Assembly: GCF_000758625.1 (NCBI RefSeq)
Contig: NZ_CP009283.1
Span: 6,838,501 to 6,902,500 of the forward strand
Origin: Paenibacillus sp. FSL R7-0273
GTDB lineage: Bacteria > Bacillota > Bacilli > Paenibacillales > Paenibacillaceae
Direction: 5' to 3'
DNA: 64,000 nt
This document shows positions 38,252 through 47,414 of this stretch, one piece after another. The position numbers were made by a program, and so were the translations under genes. Each line of letters starts with the position of its first letter. Position 1 is the first letter of the stretch. Under the pieces are notes generated by a model. It ran no database searches. It worked only from the letters and a program-made list of their open reading frames with translations, and was not told the origin of the DNA.

Positions 38252-38950
38252 CTAAGCCATTGTTGAGGCACTGCTCTCGAGCGAAGCCTTCCAGGCCCGC
38301 AGCATCTGCAGATCCTGGGGCAGGAATTCCTCCAGCATGCGGCTGAGGCCCAGGTATAACGGGCTGGTGGTTGCTTCCTTAAGCAGACTGCAGAATTGCG
38401 GAATCCATTTCAGCAGATGCTCCTCCAGGAAGCGCTCCTGGATGTCCAGCAGCTCCATTGCACTGCGGACAGAGAAGCTGTTGAACAGCATCCGCTCATG
38501 CATCACGGCCATAAATTCCAGTTCAATCGAAATATGATCATCTGCTTCTCCGCTGCATTTCTTAAACACAATACCTGCGGAAGCATACAGCTCGGAGAGC
38601 TCATTGCAGAATTCCTTCTCCCGGCCAAGCTGAATGGCTTCCCGTGCAGCGAACGGGCTTACCGTACGGTCGTTCAGCAGTCTCATATATTCGGCCTTTT
38701 CCTTCTCGCAGATCCCCGGAAGCTCTGACGGGTCCTTTCCGCACAGGTAGCGCTTCAGCTCCCGTCCGCCCTCCGTCATCTCTGCAGCAATACTCATCAT
38801 CTGCCGGTTTGCCCTCCATTGGGCAACCAGCGAAAGAGTCGGCTTTCTGCCGTAAAAATCAACCATGATCTGATATATTAATCCGCGGCTATCCAGCCAG
38901 CGGCTAAACACCTCCGGTACAACAAGTGCTGGAACAGTGGGTATCGTCAT
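38252..38950 (-). CDS. TorD/DmsD-like molybdoenzyme chaperone
   Basis: 232-aa all-helical protein. The segment ADDHISIELEFMAVMHERM followed by FLEEHLLKWIPQF is the characteristic part of the TorD family, cytoplasmic chaperones that hold molybdoenzyme subunits until the cofactor is inserted. No partner oxidoreductase adjoins it, but moaA is divergent from it 320 bp away and a molybdopterin oxidoreductase lies at 55.7 kb. A cre-like site overlaps its promoter region. Confidence 0.75.
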   Translation of the reverse strand: MTIPTVPALVVPEVFSRWLDSRGLIYQIMVDFYGRKPTLSLVAQWRANRQMMSIAAEMTEGGRELKRYLCGKDPSELPGICEKEKAEYMRLLNDRTVSPFAAREAIQLGREKEFCNELSELYASAGIVFKKCSGEADDHISIELEFMAVMHERMLFNSFSVRSAMELLDIQERFLEEHLLKWIPQFCSLLKEATTSPLYLGLSRMLEEFLPQDLQMLRAWKASLESSASTMA

Positions 38951-39077
38951 TTTGCAAAACCTCCCTATTGGTTTTACCGGGCGTATTGCCAGGCAGCGGT
39001 CAGCTGCTGCGCTTCCGGTATCATAGCTGTGTCTTTCGCAAAAGTTAAAATTTTAAGACTTCTGTCTAGGCACCTTT

Positions 39078-39106
39078 ATTATATCGAACATGTAAAGCGC
39101 TTTCGG
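39078..39106 (-). promoter_or_regulatory. torD-like promoter with cre-like site in spacer
   Basis: TATAAT (39083-39078) with a weak CCGAAA -35 (39106-39101), 17 bp apart, on the minus strand. The palindromic core of GTAAAGCGCTTTCG (39092-39105, 11 of 14 matches to the CcpA site) fills the spacer and -35, suggesting catabolite repression. Confidence 0.45.
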
Positions 39107-39204
39107 TGAGCATTCTATGACCATTGGGATGAATTGTCGCACATCTGTCAAATTTATGCTGTGTCTATATGCTTTCCTCGCCTATCATTTAGGTTGTCCT
39201 TTTG

Positions 39205-39233
39205 TTGACGGGGACAATCGTATTCTTTAAAAT
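39205..39233 (+). promoter_or_regulatory. moaA promoter
   Basis: TTGACG, 17 bp, TAAAAT, about 35 bp before the moaA ATG. No other gene is seen in the 38951-39269 gap. Confidence 0.7.
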
Positions 39234-39269
39234 TTAATATAAAATGCATTATGAAGAAGGGAAGAGCCT

Positions 39270-40271
39270 ATGGAACCGCTGACGGACCCTTTTGGACGAT
39301 TACATGACTATCTCCGCATTTCGGTTACAGACCGCTGCAACCTGCGCTGCATTTATTGTATGCCGGCGGAAGGAATGCAATTCCAGCCGCAGGACGAGAT
39401 TATGAGCTATGAAGAAATTACCGCTGTAGTAGAGGCGCTCGCGCCGCTCGGACTAAGCAAGGTGAGACTCACCGGCGGAGAGCCGCTGGTCCGCAAGGAT
39501 CTGGAGCAGCTCGTAGCCATGCTTGCCGCCATCCCCGGCATTGAGGATATTTCACTGACAACCAACGGCCTGATGCTCCCGGCCAAAGCCGCACTGCTGA
39601 AGCAGGCGGGGCTGACACGGGTCAACATCAGCCTTGATTCACTTAAGCAGGACCGCTTCTCGATGATTACGCGCGGCGGCGATGTCTCCAGGGTACTGAA
39701 GGGAATTGAAGCCGCCCATGCGGCCGGCGTCTCCCCGATCAAGCTGAACGTCGTTCTGATGAAGGGTATCAATGATGATGAGATCAAGGATTTCATCTCG
39801 CTCACTTTGGACAGTCCGCTTAACGTACGGTTCATTGAATATATGCCGATCGGCAGTGCAAGTGATTCCTGGCGCCAGACCTACCTGCCGCTGGAAACGG
39901 TCATCGAAGCCTGTACTGCGGCCGGCTGGTCAACCGAGGAGGCCGAGCTTCCTTCCGGCAATGGCCCGTCACAGAACCGGCGTGTTACCGGAGCCCGTGG
40001 AACCTTCGGGCTGATCCATCCGGTCAGCGAGCATTTCTGCGACAACTGTAACCGGCTGAGGCTGACAGCTGACGGCCATATCAAGGCCTGCCTGTACTGG
40101 GCGGACGAATACAATGTGCGCCCGCTCGTGCAGGACCCGGCAGCCGTTCAGGACCTGTTCCGCCGGGCGCTGGGCAACAAGCCGCATAATCATGAGATGG
40201 CGCTGGCCCTGGAGAAAAAAGCCCAGAGCCATATCCCGACCACGCGGCGCATGTCACAGATCGGCGGCTGA
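39270..40271 (+). CDS. moaA: GTP 3',8-cyclase MoaA
   Basis: Radical SAM enzyme of the first step of molybdopterin synthesis; 333 aa. The SAM cluster Cys are C23, C27, C30 in [10 protein letters not shown]. The second 4Fe-4S cluster uses the C-terminal [18 protein letters not shown], where GTP binds. The usual GG terminus is present (QIGG). Ribosome site AAGAAGGGAAG. The other moa/moe genes are not in the window; mobA is 6 kb away. Confidence 0.97.
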   Translation: MEPLTDPFGRLHDYLRISVTDRCNLRCIYCMPAEGMQFQPQDEIMSYEEITAVVEALAPLGLSKVRLTGGEPLVRKDLEQLVAMLAAIPGIEDISLTTNGLMLPAKAALLKQAGLTRVNISLDSLKQDRFSMITRGGDVSRVLKGIEAAHAAGVSPIKLNVVLMKGINDDEIKDFISLTLDSPLNVRFIEYMPIGSASDSWRQTYLPLETVIEACTAAGWSTEEAELPSGNGPSQNRRVTGARGTFGLIHPVSEHFCDNCNRLRLTADGHIKACLYWADEYNVRPLVQDPAAVQDLFRRALGNKPHNHEMALALEKKAQSHIPTTRRMSQIGG

Positions 40272-40280
40272 CAAGCAGAT

Positions 40281-40327
40281 GGGGTGTTCCGGGGGCCTGT
40301 AACGGCTGTTTGGAACACCCCGCTTTT
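40281..40327 (+). terminator. Bidirectional terminator moaA/lysE-like
   Basis: GGGGTGTTCC / GGAACACCCC, a 10-bp perfect stem, followed by GCTTTT on the plus strand; it overlaps the end of the convergent lysE-like gene. Confidence 0.75.
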
Positions 40328-40943
40328 ATGCCTGAAAACTTCTCCACAGCTGCAGCCCCATATAAACAGCCATCGCCCAGATCAGCAGTGCCGACCCCCG
40401 GTTCAGCAGCCGGGTAGCCTTGCCTGAGGTATCCGCCCGCCCGAGTATCCTCCCGGCTGCTGCCAGACCCAGGAACCACAGCCAGGATACAGCGGCCGTT
40501 GCCGCAGCGAAGCCCCAGCGTTCAGCCCCTTCGTAGCCGAGCGAGCCTGTACCGATAACACCGACCGTATCCAGCAGGGCATGCGGATTAAGGAGTGACA
40601 CGGACAGCGCATAGCCGATCTGTCCTCTGGTTGAGAGCTGCCTCGCATCTCCCGATGCCGGAGCCGCCGACCATATCTGCCAGCCCATGTACAGGAGGAA
40701 CAGCACACCCGCACCGTAGACTGCGGGAGTCAGCCACTCCAGCGTAAGCAGCAGCAGCGACACACCGCCGACCGCAGCCGCAATCAGCAGCGTATCACAC
40801 AGCGCAGCCGTTACAACGACGGGCAGCACACTGCGAAACCGTGAATGCAGGGCCCCCTGGTTAAACACAAATATGTTTTGCACCCCTAACGGTAATATCA
40901 GTCCCAAAGCCAGAATCATTCCATGTACTATTGCCTCAGTCAT
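40326..40943 (-). CDS. LysE/ArgO family amino acid exporter
   Basis: 205-aa membrane protein with about six helices; GLILPLGVQNIFVFNQGA and SLLNPHALLDTVGVIG are the conserved regions of LysE/ArgO exporters. ATG 40943 (MTEAIVHGM) has AAAAGGGGAG 7 nt upstream; an open frame to 41108 is probably untranslated. Divergent from a MocR regulator with 205 bp between them, a common pairing that suggests that the regulator controls the exporter. Confidence 0.88.
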   Translation of the reverse strand: MTEAIVHGMILALGLILPLGVQNIFVFNQGALHSRFRSVLPVVVTAALCDTLLIAAAVGGVSLLLLTLEWLTPAVYGAGVLFLLYMGWQIWSAAPASGDARQLSTRGQIGYALSVSLLNPHALLDTVGVIGTGSLGYEGAERWGFAAATAAVSWLWFLGLAAAGRILGRADTSGKATRLLNRGSALLIWAMAVYMGLQLWRSFQA

Positions 40944-41148
40944 TATTAACTCCCCTTTTCCGCCAATCATATGCCCGTTTATCGTACACGCTTCCGCTCC
41001 CCCAGTAACCATCCAAATTTCAATCAGCCTGCCAGCCAAGTTAAGAGCAAACTGCAGAATATGATATACTCCGGGTAAAAGAGTCCTCAAGAGCTGAGCG
41101 ATATGCAATCGATATACTTGGCAGAGAAAATAGAAAGGAGCCTGTCCT

Positions 41149-42720
41149 TTGAACTCCGATTTCAGCCGGCCGGGCGTCCGGCAAGCACCTGCTTCATCAC
41201 AGGATAACAGTAGTTCCGCACCCTCAGGCGCACAGCCTGAGACAGCGCCTCCTGCTGCTTACTTACAGGAGAACTGGCGGCCCAATCCCGCGTCTCCGCT
41301 GCCGCTGCACCTGCAAATCTCCGCCTGCTTCAGTGCAAGGATCAGCAGCGGGTCTTGGCCTGCGGGCATGAAGCTGGCCCCGCAGCGTGAGCTCTGCCGC
41401 CAGCTGGGCGTGAACCGCAGCACGTTAACGACAGCGCTAGGGACCCTTGCCGGGCAGGGGCTGCTGGAAGGCAGGCGGGGCGGGGGAACCCGGGTTACCG
41501 CCGCTGCCGGCGGTAACAGCAGCACTACCCCAGGCAGCTGGAGGAATTACCTAGAGGAGGGCACGCATTACCCAAATCTGCCTGCTGTGCAGGCGATTAA
41601 CCGGCTTGAATTCGAGCCCGGGCTGATCCGCCTCGGCACCGGTGAGCCCGCGCCTGAGCTGCTGCCCGGCGCAGCCATGAACAGCGTGCTGGCAGAGCTC
41701 GCCGCCCGCCCGCTGCCGCCGCTGTCCTATGAGGAGCCGCTCGGAAATCCCGGGCTCCGCAGCGCAGTCAGCCGCCAGCTGCTGAAGCAGGGGATTCAGG
41801 CTGATCCCGGCTCCATCCTGATCACCTCCGGCGCGCTCCAGGGGCTGCAGCTGATTGCCCTCGGCCTGCTGCCGCGCAGCTCAACAATCCTGCTGGAGAA
41901 GCCGTCCTACCTCTACTCCATTCACGCCTTCCAATCTGCAGGCATAAAGTTCAGCGGCTTGCCGATGGATGAGAGCGGCATGGTGGTCAGCAAGCTTGCG
42001 GCCGAAGTGCTGCGGACCAGGGCAGCCATGCTCTATACCATTCCAAGCTTCCACAATCCAACCGGAATGGTCATGGATGAGGTGCGGAGGCAGGAGCTGA
42101 TGGCTGTGTCCGGCGGGCTTGGACTGCCTATTCTGGAGGACGGAGCATACCAGGAGCTGTGGCTGGATGCGCCTCCGCCGCTGCCGCTGAAGGCACTGGA
42201 CCGCGAAGACAGGGTGCTGCATCTGGGCACACTCTCCAAAGCGGCCAGCCCGGGCCTGCGCATCGGCTGGATTGTCGGCCCGGAGCCGGTCATCCGCCGG
42301 CTCGCCGACATCAAGATGCAGACCGATTACGGTGCGAGCTCCCTGTCCCAGATGGCCGCCGCCCGGTGGCTGGACGGCAACTATCACGAAGAGCATCTTA
42401 CGCTGCTGCGCAGCAAGCTGCGTGAGCGGCGCGCGCTGATGCTGCAGCTCCTGGACGCCCACTTCAGCGGGCTCGCCTCCTGGAGCATTCCGGCCGGCGG
42501 CTTCTACATCTGGCTGGCCCTGGACCGCCCGCTGCCGCTGCGCAGGCTGTTCGAGACCGCCCGGCGGGCCGGGCTGCTGCTCAACACCGGCGATCTGTAT
42601 GACCGGGGCGACAGCCGGCATCTCCGCCTGTCCTACGCCTATGCATCTCCCGGCGAGCTGCAAAGCGGGCTGCCGGCGTTAGCCGCAATGATAAAAGAAC
42701 CCCACAAGGCATGGCCTTAA
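41149..42720 (+). CDS. MocR-type PLP-dependent regulator (GntR HTH plus aminotransferase)
   Basis: 523 aa. A 45-residue low-complexity lead, then a GntR winged helix (LPLHLQISACFSARI, LAPQRELCRQLGVNRSTLT), a linker, and a fold-type I aminotransferase domain with the PLP Lys in LGTLSKAASPGLRIGW. MocR proteins sense PLP or an amino compound and usually control a neighbouring gene; here the lysE-like exporter is the candidate. Start TTG 41149 with AAAGGAG 8 nt upstream. Very GC-rich. Confidence 0.9.
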   Translation: MNSDFSRPGVRQAPASSQDNSSSAPSGAQPETAPPAAYLQENWRPNPASPLPLHLQISACFSARISSGSWPAGMKLAPQRELCRQLGVNRSTLTTALGTLAGQGLLEGRRGGGTRVTAAAGGNSSTTPGSWRNYLEEGTHYPNLPAVQAINRLEFEPGLIRLGTGEPAPELLPGAAMNSVLAELAARPLPPLSYEEPLGNPGLRSAVSRQLLKQGIQADPGSILITSGALQGLQLIALGLLPRSSTILLEKPSYLYSIHAFQSAGIKFSGLPMDESGMVVSKLAAEVLRTRAAMLYTIPSFHNPTGMVMDEVRRQELMAVSGGLGLPILEDGAYQELWLDAPPPLPLKALDREDRVLHLGTLSKAASPGLRIGWIVGPEPVIRRLADIKMQTDYGASSLSQMAAARWLDGNYHEEHLTLLRSKLRERRALMLQLLDAHFSGLASWSIPAGGFYIWLALDRPLPLRRLFETARRAGLLLNTGDLYDRGDSRHLRLSYAYASPGELQSGLPALAAMIKEPHKAWP

Positions 42721-42760
42721 TACGGAAGCAGACCCAGGTATTTCAGCCGGACACCGGAAC

Positions 42761-42804
42761 AAAAAAAGCAGAAGCAGACAAATTAACATTTGTCTGCTGC
42801 TGCT
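42761..42804 (-). terminator. Terminator of ABC-RR-HK operon
   Basis: AGCAGACAAAT, loop GTTA, ATTTGTCTGCT extended by AGCAG/CTGCT, then seven T on the minus strand. Confidence 0.9.
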
Positions 42805-42833
42805 CCCTGCATGCCTGCTGTACACGGCAGCTT

Positions 42834-43898
42834 TTATGAAGACCGCTGCGGCAGCCGGACCACAAAAGCCGTTCCCTCACCGGGACGGCTTGTTACATTG
42901 ATGCTCCCTTCATGAAGCTCGACGATTTTTTTCACCAGCGAAAGCCCCAGCCCGCTTCCGCCCCCGCTGGCGCTGCGTGCTTTATCCGCCTTGTAGAACC
43001 GTTCAAATATCCGCGGCAGCTCCTCCTCCGCAATTCCGATCCCGCTGTCCCGGAGCTCTATCTCCATTCCCTGCTCCACCGGCCGCAGCCGGACATAAAT
43101 CCGGCCGCCCGGCGGTGTGAATTTGATGCTGTTGTGCAGCAGATTGGTCCACACCTGGCTTATCAGATCCTGAACGGCAACGACCATGGCCTCTTCCAGG
43201 TCTGCCTCCACTTCGATATCCTTCTCCAGCCACTGCGGCTCGGCAGCCAGGATCATCTCGCGCAGCTGTTTGTCCAGCCGGTAGGGCTTCGCCTCAAACG
43301 GAAAGCTTCCCGCCTCCAGAGCTGACAGCTTCAGCAGATTATCACTGAGTCCGGACAGCCTGCTGCTCTCCGCCTCGATAATATCCAGGTAGTGCTGTCT
43401 GGTCTCTGCACTGATTCCTTCATCCCGCATCGCACGGGCAAAGCCGCGGATGGAGGTGAGCGGCGACTGGATTTCATGCGACACATTAGAGATGAAGTCC
43501 TGGCGCATAATCTCCATCCGGCCCAGCTCACTCGCCATCTCATTAATCCCCTCCACTATGCTCCCGAACTGACCGTAGCGCCGGCTGTTTTCGATCTCCA
43601 CCTTGAAATTCCCTTGGGCGATTTGCCGCATGGCGGTAATAATCGGAATATAAAAGGCCCGTTCGTCCCCCCGCAGGCGGCCGATCAGGGCGGAAGTGCC
43701 AGCCAGCAGAAACAGAATGACAAACTGCAGCACCATTGTCAGCAGCTGGGAGGTATACGGCGTAAGCGACCAGCTAAAATGCTTTTCGAGCAGCCTTAAC
43801 CCGAAGTACCCGCCGTTCCAGGAGAGATAGAAGCCTATAATTACCACGAGGATGCCCGCAACCGCCTTTAGAATATCCCTGGCCCTGCCTCTGTCCAT
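42834..43898 (-). CDS. Sensor histidine kinase
   Basis: 354 aa. Two membrane helices (about 10-28 and 50-74) with a short external loop, a HAMP-like region (about 75-130), then HisKA with phospho-acceptor H141 in FISNVSHEIQSPLTSI, and the ATPase domain (N box NLLHNSIKF, G1 DSGIGI, G2 GGGSGLGLSL). The short sensor loop suggests membrane or partner sensing, as in BceS-type kinases linked to ABC exporters. The start directly follows the regulator gene. Confidence 0.93.
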   Translation of the reverse strand: MDRGRARDILKAVAGILVVIIGFYLSWNGGYFGLRLLEKHFSWSLTPYTSQLLTMVLQFVILFLLAGTSALIGRLRGDERAFYIPIITAMRQIAQGNFKVEIENSRRYGQFGSIVEGINEMASELGRMEIMRQDFISNVSHEIQSPLTSIRGFARAMRDEGISAETRQHYLDIIEAESSRLSGLSDNLLKLSALEAGSFPFEAKPYRLDKQLREMILAAEPQWLEKDIEVEADLEEAMVVAVQDLISQVWTNLLHNSIKFTPPGGRIYVRLRPVEQGMEIELRDSGIGIAEEELPRIFERFYKADKARSASGGGSGLGLSLVKKIVELHEGSINVTSRPGEGTAFVVRLPQRSS

Positions 43899-44576
43899 CT
43901 ACTTATCGACCTCCAGGCGGTAGCCCAGTCCGCGGATGGTGCGGATATGGAATGCATACTGCTCCATGGGGAACCGCTCGCGCAGCCGCCCTACGTGCAC
44001 ATCCAGCGTCCGCTCGTTCCCCTCATAATCATAGCCCCAGATCTCCTCAATTAGCCGGTCGCGCGTCAGCGTCTGGCCGGGATAGCTGGCAAGCTTGAAC
44101 AGCAGCTCGAATTCCTTGAGCGGCAGGGTCAGCCCGCCGAGTTCCGAGGAGACCTCATACGTTTTGCGGTTCATCCGCAGACGGCCGACCGTGACGCTTT
44201 GCGCGGCGGAAATCTGGTAGCGCTTCAGCAGCGCTTTTACCCTGGCAATCAGCACCGGCGGCTCAAACGGCTTCACCAGATAGTCGTCTGTACCGAGCTC
44301 AAACCCTTTAACAATCTGCGCGGTTTCTCCCTTGGCGGTCAGCATCAGAATCGGGATATCGTAGCTCCTGCGCAGCTCGCGGCACAGCTCCCAGCCGTCC
44401 ATCCGGGGCATCATCACATCGATAATCGCCAGATCTGCACTGTTTTCCTCCATCAGCTTCAGTGCCTCCACACCATCGGAAGCACTGTACACCTCATCCA
44501 TTCCTTCAGCCCTCAAAAAGACTTCCACCAATTCGCGGATGTGCGGATCGTCGTCCGCCACCAGTATGCTGGCCAT
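43899..44576 (-). CDS. OmpR-family response regulator
   Basis: Receiver domain with the acidic pair in VADDDPHIRE, phospho-acceptor D53 in IIDVMMP and Lys in LMLTAKG; C-terminal OmpR winged helix (ELLFKLASYPGQTLTRDRLIEEIWG, RTLDVHVGRLRER). ATG 44576 (MASILVADDD) has AAGGAGGG upstream; a frame to 44630 adds a non-family N terminus. Its first 71 bp overlap the end of the ABC transporter gene. One operon with the kinase. Confidence 0.93.
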   Translation of the reverse strand: MASILVADDDPHIRELVEVFLRAEGMDEVYSASDGVEALKLMEENSADLAIIDVMMPRMDGWELCRELRRSYDIPILMLTAKGETAQIVKGFELGTDDYLVKPFEPPVLIARVKALLKRYQISAAQSVTVGRLRMNRKTYEVSSELGGLTLPLKEFELLFKLASYPGQTLTRDRLIEEIWGYDYEGNERTLDVHVGRLRERFPMEQYAFHIRTIRGLGYRLEVDK

Positions 44577-46383
44577 ATTCGAAAGGTCCCTCCTTTCCCT
44601 GTGCCGGGACTTCCTCCAGCTCAGGTACATTCATTTGCAGCTGCTGCTCCGCGAACGCCCGGTACAGCTCATGATGCTGCAGCAGCTCCCCGTGTGTGCC
44701 TTTGCCGGTAATCCGGCCCTTTTCCATAAAAACAATCTGGTCCGCGTTCACGACCGTCGCCAGCCGGTGGGCAATAACAATCGTCGTCCGCCCCTTCATC
44801 AGGTTAGACAGCGCCCTCTGCACCACGGCCTCTGACTGGCTGTCCAGACTTGCGGTCGCTTCATCCAGCATCAGAATCTGCGGATCACGCAGCAGCGCCC
44901 GGGCAATTGCAATCCGCTGGCGCTGTCCGCCGGACAGCTTCACGCCGCGTTCACCGACATCCGTCTGATACCCGTCCGGCAGCTCTTCAATGAACTTGTC
45001 CGCATAAGCCATCTCCGCCGCACGCCGCATTTCCGCTTCAGTGACCTCCCGGTCCAGCCCGTAGCCGAGATTGTCGGCAATGGTCCCCGCAAGCAGCGGA
45101 CTCTCCTGCGATACATAGCCGATCAGCCTCCGCCAGGAGCGCAGCGAGAACGCGGCTACGGGCTTGGCACCAAGCTTAATCACACCGGCATCAGGCTGAT
45201 AGAAGCGTTCCAACAGTGAGAAAAGCGTCGTTTTCCCGCCCCCGCTCGGACCGACAACCGCTGTTACCTGGCCCGGCTGAAGCGTAAAGCTGACCTTGTC
45301 CAGCACCGGCCCGCCTGTATTATATCCGAAGCTAAGATCTTCTATTGTAATAGGCTCCGCCACCTGAACGGCTTCCTCGGCACCTTCATACTGCTCCTCT
45401 TCTGCGGCCAGCGTTTCAATGATCCGTTCCGAAGCGCCCTTGGCCTTCTGGATCTGAGTGAAGAATTGCGTAAGCTGGGTTAGCGGCATAACAATCTGAA
45501 TCAGATAGAGGATAAAAGCGACCAGCTCGCCAGCGGTTAACGCACCCGACGAAACCTGCATACCCCCGTAGCCGATAATCACCACCAGCAGCATCATGAA
45601 CACGAAGGAGACGAGCGGACTGATCATTGCACTGATTTTACCCTCACGTATGCCAAAAGCGAGCAGATTCATAATCCCGGTACGCCCGGCCTCATATTCC
45701 CTGTCCTCTGCCCCGGAGGCTTTCACCAGCCGGATTTCAGACAGCACACCGCTTAGTGTAGCGGTAAAAGAGGCGGTTTCGTCCTGAGTTCCTTTGGATA
45801 TTTTGTACATCTGCCGGCCCAGCGGCACAAGAATGAGCGCGGACAAGGGCAGTACCGTGAACAGTACCAGAGTCATTTTCCAGTTCAGATACAGCAGCAC
45901 TGATATCGAGCCGACAATGGAAATCACACCGGTAAACAGGCTGGCCAGATGCTCGGAAATAAGGGTTTTGAGAATCCCGGTGTCATTAGTCATCCGGCTG
46001 ACGCTTTCACCTGTGCGGTTATCGTTAAAATAGGACACGGGCAGCACCAGGAACTTGCGCCACAGCCGGTCACGCAGCGCAGCTACCGTCTTTTGTCCCA
46101 CGTAATTCAGCAGGTAAATGGAGAAGCCGCCGGCAATCGTCTGGGCAATGAACGCACCGGCAATCCCGGCGATCTGCAGCCTGCTGATGGAGGCGAGGGA
46201 GAAGCCGTCGACCAGGTTTTTGGTGAACATGGGGATGACGAGGCCCACCAGGGTAGAGATCATACTCAGCAGAACGGCGACTGTAAGAAGCCCGTAGGAG
46301 GGCTTGGTCTGATGCAGCAGCTTCAGAAACGGCCTCATGGCCGCACCCTGCCGCTCCTTCCGGAGCGGTCTATTTGTATTCAT
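44506..46383 (-). CDS. ABC exporter, fused membrane and ATPase domains (BmrA-like)
   Basis: 625-aa half transporter. Six-helix membrane domain (about 20-320), then ATPase: Walker A VVGPSGGGKTTLFSLLERF, signature KLSGGQRQRIAIARAL, Walker B ILMLDEATASLDSQSE, and H-loop VIAHRLATV. Likely works as a homodimer in drug or lipid export. The last 24 codons overlap the response-regulator gene, giving an unusual Gly/Arg/His-rich tail. Probably controlled by the two-component system it is cotranscribed with. Confidence 0.92.
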   Translation of the reverse strand: MNTNRPLRKERQGAAMRPFLKLLHQTKPSYGLLTVAVLLSMISTLVGLVIPMFTKNLVDGFSLASISRLQIAGIAGAFIAQTIAGGFSIYLLNYVGQKTVAALRDRLWRKFLVLPVSYFNDNRTGESVSRMTNDTGILKTLISEHLASLFTGVISIVGSISVLLYLNWKMTLVLFTVLPLSALILVPLGRQMYKISKGTQDETASFTATLSGVLSEIRLVKASGAEDREYEAGRTGIMNLLAFGIREGKISAMISPLVSFVFMMLLVVIIGYGGMQVSSGALTAGELVAFILYLIQIVMPLTQLTQFFTQIQKAKGASERIIETLAAEEEQYEGAEEAVQVAEPITIEDLSFGYNTGGPVLDKVSFTLQPGQVTAVVGPSGGGKTTLFSLLERFYQPDAGVIKLGAKPVAAFSLRSWRRLIGYVSQESPLLAGTIADNLGYGLDREVTEAEMRRAAEMAYADKFIEELPDGYQTDVGERGVKLSGGQRQRIAIARALLRDPQILMLDEATASLDSQSEAVVQRALSNLMKGRTTIVIAHRLATVVNADQIVFMEKGRITGKGTHGELLQHHELYRAFAEQQLQMNVPELEEVPAQGKEGPFEYGQHTGGGRRSAHPRIGGSLFEG

Positions 46384-46481
46384 GGGAATCCCTCTTTTCT
46401 TGGCGGAATATTCTTCTGTAGTTTAAAGCGGATATTTAAACTGAACTTAAACAGGCTCCGGGAAAGCTGTCCGGCAGCAGT

Positions 46482-47123
46482 TTACAGCACCATTGCTGTT
46501 GCTGCGGCGTAATCCTCCGGTGTGTTCATGTTAAACACAGGGGAGGGCGCAGCGGGTACAGCCGGTGTAAAGCCTGACTCCTGCACATATAGCACGTCGT
46601 CCAGCTTATTAAGACAGTCCATGAACCTGTAATTCCCGGCATCCAGCGCTGCTTCCAGCACCGGAAGCACCCGCTTGTGATACAGACCGAGCAGCGGCTG
46701 TACCCGGCCTTCGCGGGACACTGCTACTGCGACATCCGCACCGCCGGGCTGTCCGGGGTTGCCGCTACCCATGTGAGCCTCCGCATGGGCGGTGAGCATA
46801 TAACGCAAAAACTCCGCCGAAGCAAACGGCAGATCACAGGCTGCCACCAGATTCCAATCGTGCTGCGTATGGCTGAGCGCCGCATGAAGTCCGGCCAGCG
46901 GCCCGCAGCCCGGGTAGACATCCGTCACCTGCAGCAGCCCGAGGCTGCTGTACTCCCGGCGCTGCCGGGGACCGCTGGCAATGACTGTGCACTCTGCAAG
47001 CTGCGACAGCTCGCCCGCCAGCCTGGCGATGACCGGCCTGCCGCCAAGCTCCAGCAGCGCTTTATCCGTGCCCATCCGGCGCGAAGCCCCGCCCGTAAGT
47101 ATAATTCCTGAGTAGTGCGTCAT
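46482..47123 (-). CDS. mobA: Molybdenum cofactor guanylyltransferase
   Basis: Transfers GMP from GTP to Mo-molybdopterin to make the guanine dinucleotide cofactor used by DMSO-reductase-family enzymes such as the one at 55.7 kb. 213 aa. The GTP-binding N terminus GIILTGGASRRMGTDKALLE and AACDLPFASAEFL are typical. An insertion near residues 115-130 (Gly/Ser/Asn rich) is unusual. GGAGGAC ribosome site. Stands alone, away from moaA. Confidence 0.92.
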   Translation of the reverse strand: MTHYSGIILTGGASRRMGTDKALLELGGRPVIARLAGELSQLAECTVIASGPRQRREYSSLGLLQVTDVYPGCGPLAGLHAALSHTQHDWNLVAACDLPFASAEFLRYMLTAHAEAHMGSGNPGQPGGADVAVAVSREGRVQPLLGLYHKRVLPVLEAALDAGNYRFMDCLNKLDDVLYVQESGFTPAVPAAPSPVFNMNTPEDYAAATAMVL

Positions 47124-47414
47124 GATGTCCTCCTGTTGCGGGATATAATATGATCATCGTATCAGACTTTACTATGTGAAAACAGCGGAGCCGCGGGACA
47201 ATAAACGCCTGTACATAAGCTTCATAACGATCAGCCCAAGTACAGCCTGCTGTGCATGCGTCGCTATAAAAGCCGGCCTAGACTCTTTTTAAGGCTGCGT
47301 TTTGTAAAACATGGTTTGTATCCCTTTTCAACTAATGTTACAGTGATATACGGGGCCTATTTTCACAGTGCCTCCATGGAAGGCATGGCATCTGGCGGGA
47401 AAGGAGTGCCCAAT

